Assembly: GCA_965652545.1 (NCBI GenBank)
Contig: CBFGWV010000069.1
Coordinates: 1 to 18,127, forward strand
Reading direction: 5' to 3'
DNA from: CBFGWV01 sp965652545
GTDB lineage: Bacteria > Pseudomonadota > Gammaproteobacteria > Competibacterales > Competibacteraceae
DNA length: 18,127 bases
Under the pieces are notes generated by a model. That model had not been told where the DNA came from and did not search any database. It was given only the letters and a program-made list of their open reading frames with translations. This document shows, piece by piece, positions 7,975 through 13,918 of the stretch; the first letter of the stretch is position 1; each line of letters begins with the position of its first letter. The translations under genes and the position numbers were made by a program.

Positions 7975-9027
7975 ATGCCCATCCACACCCGCTCCATCGC
8001 CGAGCGTATCGATTGGTTGTTCGAGCACGCCCGCCATCACGGGCAGCAGTTCGCCAGCCCCGAGTCCACGCTGGCGCGCATGCGCTACATGGCCGAGCAC
8101 CCGACGGCCATCGTAGCGCTCAAGTGCATGGATGGGCGGATCAACCTGCCGGTGGTGACCCACACGCCGATGGGTATCATCCAGCCGTTTCGCAATCTGG
8201 GCGGGCAGTTCGACCTGGGCTGGCCGCATCTGGGCGAGGTGCTCGCCCATCATGTGCAGGACGTGGTCGGGCACGGTCGCCGGGTGTTGATGATCATCAC
8301 CTATCACTTCTCCCGCGGCGATCCCTGCCGCGGGTGCGCAGGTTTCGGTTTCGACACCGAGGCGGCCAAGGCGCACACGCAGCAGATCAAAGCGCAAGTC
8401 GAGCGGGTGTTCGGCACGGGGCACGGGGTGGTTTATCCCCTGGTCTGCGGCTTCGAAACCGATAGCGACGCCCTGGTCCTGCACGGCTGCGACGGCGCGG
8501 AGCTCGATCTGGCCACGGTGGACGACGAAGGCGCACTGGCGGCGCAGCTCGGGCGTCTGTATCCCGACATGGCCGCGGGCATGCGTGCAGATCTGCTGCC
8601 ACTGGTCTGCGGGAATTTCCGTCATATCGTCGAGGTACGCCGACAGGATCGTGAGCTGGATATCGAGCACCGCGAGTGGATGCTGTGCGTGGGGCGCGGC
8701 TTCGATTGGTTGCACATGCCCAACCTGGCGCTGATCATCGGCCCGTACAGCCCCGATCTGGCCGATCCGGTGCGCAAGGCCGCCGGCATCATCCGCGCCA
8801 ACATGGCGGAAGGACGCATCCCTGATGACGGTTTCCTGCTGCTGGCCTCGGTGCCGTACACGGACATCGGCATGGATCGGGCCCGCGCCGAGCTCAAGAG
8901 CCGCTTCCTTTGCCGTTTTACCGCCGAGGTCATCGAGCGGACCGATCCGGAACTCGCCGCACGCATGCATACCCGAACCGCGGTATTGGATTGGCGTTCG
9001 CGCGCACTGGAGGTGATCGATGACTGA
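7975..9027 (+). CDS. CsoSCA-like carbonic anhydrase domain protein, stand-alone
   Basis: A 350-residue protein that I align by eye, from memory, with the catalytic core of carboxysome shell carbonic anhydrase. CMDGR (Cys51, Asp53, Arg55) matches CADGR. YHFSRGDPCRGCAG (His111, Cys118 or Cys121) matches the second half of the zinc site. GFETDSDALVLH (159-170) matches GVDTDTDAIRVH, and VGRGFDWLHMPNLA matches VGDGFDEVQIRNLA. The expected activity is hydration of CO2 with a Cys-His-Cys zinc. It is shorter than CsoSCA (about 510 residues) because the N-terminal shell-associated region is absent. No RuBisCO or shell gene is in the window. The last eight bases overlap the phosphoesterase start, implying coupling. 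A 49-bp gap precedes it. Family assignment is good; activity is inferred. The CMDGR...RNLGG pattern also fits the wider beta-carbonic anhydrase superfamily. Confidence 0.78.
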   Translation: MPIHTRSIAERIDWLFEHARHHGQQFASPESTLARMRYMAEHPTAIVALKCMDGRINLPVVTHTPMGIIQPFRNLGGQFDLGWPHLGEVLAHHVQDVVGHGRRVLMIITYHFSRGDPCRGCAGFGFDTEAAKAHTQQIKAQVERVFGTGHGVVYPLVCGFETDSDALVLHGCDGAELDLATVDDEGALAAQLGRLYPDMAAGMRADLLPLVCGNFRHIVEVRRQDRELDIEHREWMLCVGRGFDWLHMPNLALIIGPYSPDLADPVRKAAGIIRANMAEGRIPDDGFLLLASVPYTDIGMDRARAELKSRFLCRFTAEVIERTDPELAARMHTRTAVLDWRSRALEVIDD

Positions 9028-9481
9028 GCCGGTGAACATCGGCGTGATTTCCGACACGCACGGCCTGCTGCGTCCGCAGGCGGTCGCGGCGTTGGCCGGC
9101 AGCGACCTTATCCTGCACGCCGGAGACATCGGTGATCCGTCGGTGCTCGATGAACTGCGGCGCATCGCACCCCTGGTGGCGGTACGCGGCAATGTGGATG
9201 TCGGCGAGTGGGCGCAAAGCGTCCCCGAGACGCAGGATCGCGAGATCGGCGGTATACGCATCCATCTGCTGCACAACATCGGTCACCTCGCCCCGGCGGT
9301 GGCAGCCGACGTCGTGGTGTTCGGCCATTCCCACCAACCGATGAACGAGCGACGCAACGGACGGCTGTATTTCAACCCCGGCAGCGCCGGTCCTCGCCGC
9401 TTTCGCCTGCCCATCGCGTTGGGGTGTCTGCGTATCGAGGGCAGCGACGTGAGCGGCGAGATTCTCGAGCTGGCCGTGTAG
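9020..9481 (+). CDS. YfcE/MJ0936-type metallophosphoesterase
   Basis: Small calcineurin-like phosphodiesterase of 153 residues, about the usual length for the YfcE family. The metal-binding motifs appear in order: ISDTHG (Asp12, His14), HAGDIG (Asp36), RGNVD (Asn58), LLHNIGH (His85) and FGHSHQP (His103, His105), followed by the family motif FNPGSAGPRR. It should hydrolyse phosphodiester or phosphomonoester bonds with two metal ions in the cytoplasm; natural substrates of the family are poorly defined. The ATG lies inside the last codons of the CsoSCA-like gene, so the two are translated together. That pairing suggests a shared function, or merely a shared transcript. Confidence 0.9.
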   Translation: MTEPVNIGVISDTHGLLRPQAVAALAGSDLILHAGDIGDPSVLDELRRIAPLVAVRGNVDVGEWAQSVPETQDREIGGIRIHLLHNIGHLAPAVAADVVVFGHSHQPMNERRNGRLYFNPGSAGPRRFRLPIALGCLRIEGSDVSGEILELAV

Positions 9482-9695
9482 AATCCCGCTGCAACCTGGG
9501 CAAACCCATCGACTTGCCCGAGATTTCCTGACCTTGAACTCGATGCGCGTCTGAAGGCGTTGTGCCCCGAGCAAAAGCAGGCGCGAGCGTAACCCGTTGG
9601 GACACACTAGACTTGTTAAGCCTTTCTTGACGCGTTCTTAACGGCCGGCCGTTCACCGTGGCGACTCGATCGACACGATGAACAAGAGGATAATC
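9482..9695 (+). other. Intergenic region ahead of the alpha-carbonic anhydrase
   Basis: The longest non-coding stretch in the window (214 bp). It contains an inverted repeat GGGCAA/TTGCCC (9498-9503 and 9514-9519) without a T-run, so it is not a convincing terminator. It also holds an inverted pair GTTAAG/CTTAAC (9615-9620 and 9637-9642) and a 14-bp palindrome. I see no clear -35/-10 pair. It probably holds the promoter for the following gene. Confidence 0.5.
9640..9653. promoter_or_regulatory. 14-bp perfect palindrome, possible operator
   Basis: AACGGCCGGCCGTT reads the same on both strands and lies 42 bp before the ATG at 9696. Its left edge overlaps the right arm of the GTTAAG...CTTAAC inverted pair. 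Position and symmetry suit a dimeric regulator site for the alpha-carbonic anhydrase, but the GGCCGGCC core is also common in GC-rich DNA. Confidence 0.35.
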
Positions 9696-10424
9696 ATGAA
9701 AAAAGCATGGTTCGCGGTTGCTGCATTGTTGGTGTCCAGCGCCGCATTTTCGGCCGACGGCGTGGCGTGGGACTATTCGGGTGAGGCCGGGCCTGACAAT
9801 TGGGCGAAATTGAGCCCCGAGTACGGTGCCTGTGCCGGGCGCAATCAGTCGCCCGTTGACCTGAAAGGGGTCATCGATGCGGCACTGGAACCCATCGCGT
9901 TCAATTACGAGGCGGGCAGTTCAGAGATCCTCAACAACGGTCATACCGTACAAATCAATACGCTCCCAGGTAGCACGATCTCCGTCGACGGCGTTGAGTT
10001 CGAGCTGAAGCAATTCCACTTTCATGTGCCGAGTGAAAACCTGATCAATGGCGAGTCCTTCCCTCTGGAAGGGCACCTGGTGCATGCGGACAAGGATGGC
10101 AACCTCGCCGTCGTGGCAGTCATGGTTTCTGAGGGGCAGGCAAACGATGCGTTGGTAAAAGCGTGGGCGCAGATGCCGGAGAAAGGCGAAACCCTGACCC
10201 TGTCGTCAGACATCTCTCCCCTGGAAATACTGCCCTCGAACCGTGAGTACTACCGCTTCAATGGCTCATTGACGACGCCGCCTTGCACCGAGGGCGTGCG
10301 TTGGCTGGTGATGAAGCATCCGATTTCGGCCTCTAAAGCGCAAATCGAGCAGTTTTTGCACGTCATGCACCATCACAACAATCGCCCCGTGCAACCCATC
10401 AACGCACGCCCTGTGTTGGGGTGA
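9696..10424 (+). CDS. Alpha-class carbonic anhydrase, exported
   Basis: Periplasmic or secreted zinc enzyme of 242 residues that interconverts CO2 and bicarbonate. A signal peptide is clear (MKKAWFAVAALLVSSAAFS, cleavage near residue 19-20). The zinc histidines are His108 and His110 in QFHFHVPSE and His127 in EGHLVHAD. The gatekeeper region is SLTTPPCTEGVRW. Cys46 and Cys197 fit the conserved disulphide. NQSPVDL near the N-terminus is the family marker. I chose ATG 9696 because AGAGGA lies five bases upstream and the signal peptide starts there; the in-frame ATG at 9678 lacks a ribosome site. Its stop is five bases from the convergent LuxR gene stop. Its base composition looks less GC-rich than its neighbours by eye, which would fit later acquisition. 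Confidence 0.95.
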   Translation: MKKAWFAVAALLVSSAAFSADGVAWDYSGEAGPDNWAKLSPEYGACAGRNQSPVDLKGVIDAALEPIAFNYEAGSSEILNNGHTVQINTLPGSTISVDGVEFELKQFHFHVPSENLINGESFPLEGHLVHADKDGNLAVVAVMVSEGQANDALVKAWAQMPEKGETLTLSSDISPLEILPSNREYYRFNGSLTTPPCTEGVRWLVMKHPISASKAQIEQFLHVMHHHNNRPVQPINARPVLG

Positions 10425-10429
10425 TCGGC

Positions 10430-11332
10430 TTACCGCCGGGGCGTGGTCGGCAGGTCCGCCAGCGGGTCGCCATCGGGGTGCGGGGTGGACTGGATCGCCC
10501 TCAAGGCCATGGAGAACAGTTCGGCCAGGGATGAAACCTGGAGCTTGTCGTAGATATTGCGCCGGTGCACCCGGGCGGTCTCCACCGACATGCCCAGGCG
10601 GATGCCGATCTCCGGGGCGGACAAGCCTTGCAGCAAGAGTTTCACGACCTGCGATTCGCGTGGTGTGAGGCGGCTGGAGCCAAAGCGGTCCAGGGCATCC
10701 TGCAGGCGCAGGTGCTCGGGGTCGGCCCGGCCGCCTTCGGGCACCTGTCCGGCCATGTGGCGCCGGGTGAGGCTTGCGATCAACGGCAACCAAGCGTTGA
10801 AGACGACGATTTCCGACTCGTCGAAATCACGATCGGCGCGTTCGATGCACACAGCGAAGACGTCCGTACCGGTGATCGGGACGAGGAAGTTCACCTCATC
10901 GGCGACACCGGAGAGTTTGTAGTAGGCGTTGAAGTACTCGGTGGTGCGAAAGTCCGCCGGTGCGATGTCCTTCATTCGCAGCACCGCCGGTGCGGCCAGC
11001 TCCAGCGAGCGGGTGTAGAACGGGTCGAGCAGGTACGCGCCCTCGGCATAGCGCCCGGCGGTGTTTTGGCGCCGCGGGTTGCACAAGGCGTCGGTCAGTA
11101 TCCGCGGACGACGGTCGCGGGCGTACAAAACCACCAGCGCGCTGTCAAAGCCCACCTGTAGGCGGACCAGGTCGAGCAGCGCCTGGCCGAAGCCGTCGCT
11201 GCCCAGGGCGTCCACCACTTCGGCGATGCCGGTGGTGAACTCTGCAAGGGCGAATGGGGTCACGGTGTCTTCATCGCTTTGTGCTGATACCCCCGTCGCG
11301 TTATTTACTCCCAGGCGGGGGTTTCGCACCAT
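10430..11332 (-). CDS. LuxR-family transcriptional regulator
   Basis: A 300-residue regulator and the only minus-strand gene. Residues 221-278 form a LuxR-type helix-turn-helix: RLTPRESQVVKLLLQG, then APEIGIRLGMSVETARVHRR and YDKLQVSSLAEL. The N-terminal 200 residues (for example LVRLQVGFDSALVVLYARD, EYFNAYYKLSG, DEVNFLVPI, FNAWLPLIASLTRRH) look like a GAF-type ligand-sensing domain. There is no receiver Asp pattern, so it is probably controlled by a small molecule rather than phosphorylation. It diverges from the aminotransferase gene across a 90-bp gap that holds a symmetric site, so it is the natural candidate regulator of the downstream series. Effector unknown. Confidence 0.9.
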   Translation of the reverse strand: MVRNPRLGVNNATGVSAQSDEDTVTPFALAEFTTGIAEVVDALGSDGFGQALLDLVRLQVGFDSALVVLYARDRRPRILTDALCNPRRQNTAGRYAEGAYLLDPFYTRSLELAAPAVLRMKDIAPADFRTTEYFNAYYKLSGVADEVNFLVPITGTDVFAVCIERADRDFDESEIVVFNAWLPLIASLTRRHMAGQVPEGGRADPEHLRLQDALDRFGSSRLTPRESQVVKLLLQGLSAPEIGIRLGMSVETARVHRRNIYDKLQVSSLAELFSMALRAIQSTPHPDGDPLADLPTTPRR

Positions 11333-11376
11333 CGTAGCCTATGTTTGAAGGTTTACCGCGCGCTTTGCGGCAAGAC

Positions 11377-11388
11377 CTGTCCTGACAG
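11377..11388. promoter_or_regulatory. CTGTC-N2-GACAG inverted repeat in divergent promoter region
   Basis: A 12-bp symmetric element (CTGTC CT GACAG) in the 90-bp space between the divergent LuxR-type regulator and the aminotransferase, 34 bp before the aminotransferase ATG. The place and symmetry suit an operator for the regulator. There is only one copy and no experimental support, so the call is tentative. Confidence 0.3.
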
Positions 11389-11422
11389 TCCACAGGCCTT
11401 TCATGCCTGCGAGGAGACCAGC

Positions 11423-12754
11423 ATGTCCAGTTCCAAGGTTGCGGCAATGACCGTCGACACACCGAGCACCACCAACGCCGAACTCCAGGCTCTGCGCGAG
11501 CAGGCCGTGCCGCGTGGTGTCGCCACCATGCTGCCGGTGTTCACCGACCATGCACGCAACGCCGAAATGTGGGACGTGGAGGGCAACCGTTACATCGATT
11601 TCGGCTCCGGCATCGCGGTGCTCAACACGGGTCACTTGCACCCCAAAGTGAAGGCGGCGGTGGCGGCTCAACTCGATAAGTTCAGCCATTCCTGCTTTCA
11701 GGTCACGCCCTACGAGACCTACGTGCGCCTGGCCGACAAGCTCAACCGCCTGGTGCCCGGCCCTACGCCGAAAAAGACCATTTTCCTCTCCACCGGCGCC
11801 GAAGCGGTGGAAAACGCCATCAAGATCGCCCGTGCGCACACCGGCCGGCCCGGTGTGGTGGCTTTCGCCGGGGGCTTCCATGGCCGCACCATGATGGGCA
11901 TGGCGCTCACCGGCAAGGTGGTGCCGTACAAGACCGGCTTCGGTCCGTTCCCCGGTGAGGTCTACCACCTGCCGTTCCCGGTGGCGTATCACGGTGTGAG
12001 CGTCGAGCAGTGCCTCAAGGCGCTGGAGACGGTGTTCAAGGCCGATATCGAACCGACCCGCGTGGCGGCGATCATCATCGAGCCGGTGCAGGGCGAGGGC
12101 GGGTTCTATATCGCTCCCCCGGCCTTCCTCCAGGCATTGCGCCAGCTGTGCGATCAGCACGGCATCGTGCTCATCGCGGACGAAATCCAGACCGGCTTCG
12201 CCCGCACCGGCAAGTTGTTGGCCATCGAGCACGCTGGCATCGAGCCTGATCTGATCACCATGGCCAAGAGCCTGGCTGGCGGTTTCCCCCTCTCCGCGGT
12301 GACCGGCAAGGCGGCGATCATGGACGCCCCGGCCCCCGGCGGGCTGGGTGGCACCTATGCCGGTTCGCCGATCGCCTGCGCCGCCGCCGAGGCGGTGCTC
12401 GAGGTGATCGAGGAGGAGAAACTCTGCGCCCGTGCCGATGCCATCGGTGCGCTGATGCAGAGCGAACTCACCGCCATGCAGGCCGATGCCCGCTTTTCCG
12501 GCCGTATCGGCGAGGTGCGCGGCCTCGGCGCGATGGTGGCGATGGAACTGGTCAAGAACGGCGATGCCGATCAACCCGATGCCGAACTGACCAAGGCGTT
12601 GGTCGGCCGCTGCGCGGCCAAGGGTTTGATCATCCTGGCCTGCGGCGTGCGCGGCAACGTGATCCGCTTCCTCGTGCCGCTGACCGCCCCGGATACACTG
12701 ATTCGCGAAGGCCTCGGTATTTTGCGCGGCGCGATGGCGGAGCTTGTCGCGTAA
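11423..12754 (+). CDS. Class-III aminotransferase, 4-aminobutyrate/polyamine type
   Basis: PLP-dependent omega-aminotransferase of 443 residues, of the GabT/PuuE kind that moves an amino group from GABA or a related omega-amine to 2-oxoglutarate. Visible features: FLSTGAEAVENAIKIAR (phosphate-binding region), GGFHGRT, EPVQGEGGF, LIADEIQTGFARTG with PLP-ring Asp253, Schiff-base Lys282 in TMAKSLAGGFPLSAV, and GGTYAGSP. These are close to classic GabT patterns, though substrate choice between GABA, putrescine and related amines cannot be read. ATG 11423 is chosen because GAGGAG lies just upstream; the frame is open to a TTG at 11345 but that part has no family match. It diverges from the LuxR-type regulator and is separated from the amidase by a terminator-like hairpin. 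Confidence 0.92.
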   Translation: MSSSKVAAMTVDTPSTTNAELQALREQAVPRGVATMLPVFTDHARNAEMWDVEGNRYIDFGSGIAVLNTGHLHPKVKAAVAAQLDKFSHSCFQVTPYETYVRLADKLNRLVPGPTPKKTIFLSTGAEAVENAIKIARAHTGRPGVVAFAGGFHGRTMMGMALTGKVVPYKTGFGPFPGEVYHLPFPVAYHGVSVEQCLKALETVFKADIEPTRVAAIIIEPVQGEGGFYIAPPAFLQALRQLCDQHGIVLIADEIQTGFARTGKLLAIEHAGIEPDLITMAKSLAGGFPLSAVTGKAAIMDAPAPGGLGGTYAGSPIACAAAEAVLEVIEEEKLCARADAIGALMQSELTAMQADARFSGRIGEVRGLGAMVAMELVKNGDADQPDAELTKALVGRCAAKGLIILACGVRGNVIRFLVPLTAPDTLIREGLGILRGAMAELVA

Positions 12755-12782
12755 GACGCTCGCGCACCGCCACGCGCCTGTC

Positions 12783-12832
12783 GGCGCGACGACTGCGGGG
12801 TTAAACCCGTAGCCGCCGCGCCGTTTTTCTTT
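12783..12832 (+). terminator. Rho-independent terminator after the aminotransferase
   Basis: GGCGCGACGACTGCGGGGTT pairs with AAACCCGTAGCCGCCGCGCC to form a stem of about 20 pairs with two A-C mismatches, one G-T wobble and almost no loop. It is followed by GTTTTTCTTT. It starts 28 bp after the aminotransferase stop and ends about 60 bp before the amidase ATG. This is the strongest terminator-like structure in the window. It suggests that the amidase-decarboxylase-ligase genes have their own promoter, or that read-through is controlled. Confidence 0.8.
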
Positions 12833-12890
12833 GCGCTATGGTTACAGCGTTCGGTGTAATCGCCGTAGCCCACCCAACGGAGAGTCCCTG

Positions 12891-13892
12891 ATGGTTCCTT
12901 TTGCAATTGCGGGCATTCAGATGCAAGTGCCCGTGATGCATGACAACGTGCAGGCCATGCTGCACAAGATCGACGTGACCATGGCCCGCTTTCCCTGGGT
13001 GCAGATGATTCTGTTCAGCGAACTGGCCTGCTGCGGTCCGGTGCCGAACAAGCCGGTCAGCCTGCCGGGGCCGGAGGAGGCCGCCTTGCAGGCGGCGGCG
13101 GCCCGCCATGGGGTCTGGGTGATCAGCGGGTCGATCTTCGAGCGGGGTGACGACGGGAAGTTGTATAACACCGCTTCAGTGATCGACCCGGCCGGTTACG
13201 TGGTCACCCGCTACCGCAAGATGTTCCCGTTCCGCCCCTATGAGCAGGAGGCCGCCGCGGGCAACAGCTTCTGTGTCTTCGATGTGCCCGACGTCGGCCG
13301 TTTCGGGCTGTCGATCTGCTACGACATCTGGTTCCCGGAAACCACCCGCACCCTTACTGCCATGGGGGCGGAGGTTCTGTTGCACCCGGTGCTCACCGGC
13401 ACCACCGATCGCGATGTGGAGCTGTCCATCGCCCGCGCCACTGCGGCCCAGTTCCAGTGCTACGTATTCGATATCAATGGCTTGGCTGCCGGTGGTGTGG
13501 GCCGCTCGGCGGTGATCGACCCGGCCGGAACGGTGCTGTACCAGGCGGCCGGGCAGGACGAGATCATGCCGGTGGAGATCGACCTCGACCAGGTGCGGCG
13601 TCAGCGCGAAACCGGCCTGCGCGGTTTGGGCCAGGTGCTCAAGAGCTTCCGCGACCGCGGTGTGGACTTTACCGTCTACGATCGTCAATCGGGCCAAGAT
13701 CAATACCTGTACAGCCTTGGCCCGCTGACCATGCCGGCGCAGGGCAGCGCCGCGGGGCTGGCGGCGGGTGCACCGTCGCGCCACACCGCGCCGGTTCCGG
13801 TCGGCAGTCCGTTTCCGCTGCCCGATACCGCGCAACCGCTTGCCGCGCCGGAGGTGCGGGAGCAGCCCAGTTTCGACACCAACAGCAACTAG
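12891..13892 (+). CDS. Carbon-nitrogen hydrolase (nitrilase superfamily)
   Basis: Amidase of 333 residues with the full nitrilase-superfamily triad: Glu44 in LFSELACCG, Lys110 in RYRKMFPFRPYE, and nucleophile Cys143 in LSICYDIWFPE. It should cleave an amide, carbamoyl or nitrile C-N bond. The FRPYE and CYDIWFPE segments lean towards amidases rather than true nitrilases. The last 50 or so residues are Pro/Ala-rich and lie outside the catalytic fold. ATG 12891 is chosen because GGAGAG lies about seven bases upstream and the first strand begins immediately (FAIAGIQMQVPV). It ends 26 bp before the decarboxylase start, so these two are very likely co-transcribed. Possible roles are N-carbamoyl-putrescine amidase, omega-amidase or a gamma-glutamyl-amine hydrolase; sequence alone does not decide. 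Confidence 0.88.
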   Translation: MVPFAIAGIQMQVPVMHDNVQAMLHKIDVTMARFPWVQMILFSELACCGPVPNKPVSLPGPEEAALQAAAARHGVWVISGSIFERGDDGKLYNTASVIDPAGYVVTRYRKMFPFRPYEQEAAAGNSFCVFDVPDVGRFGLSICYDIWFPETTRTLTAMGAEVLLHPVLTGTTDRDVELSIARATAAQFQCYVFDINGLAAGGVGRSAVIDPAGTVLYQAAGQDEIMPVEIDLDQVRRQRETGLRGLGQVLKSFRDRGVDFTVYDRQSGQDQYLYSLGPLTMPAQGSAAGLAAGAPSRHTAPVPVGSPFPLPDTAQPLAAPEVREQPSFDTNSN

Positions 13893-13918
13893 AAAATCAC
13901 CTGCCAAAGGAAGCTGTC

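Noticed and set aside
9498..9519. GGGCAA/TTGCCC inverted repeat as terminator of the phosphoesterase
   Set aside because: A six-pair stem with a 10-base loop and no following T-run is too weak to call.
7975..10424. A carboxysome operon
   Set aside because: Only a CsoSCA-like catalytic core is present; no shell protein, RuBisCO or CsoS2 sequence is seen.
11345..11422. TTG-initiated 26-residue extension of the aminotransferase
   Set aside because: No family match, and it would fill the divergent promoter region; ATG 11423 has GAGGAG upstream.
13457..13918. Longer N-terminus for the decarboxylase
   Set aside because: It overlaps the amidase in a different frame, and the amidase is well supported there; GTG 13919 has a ribosome site.
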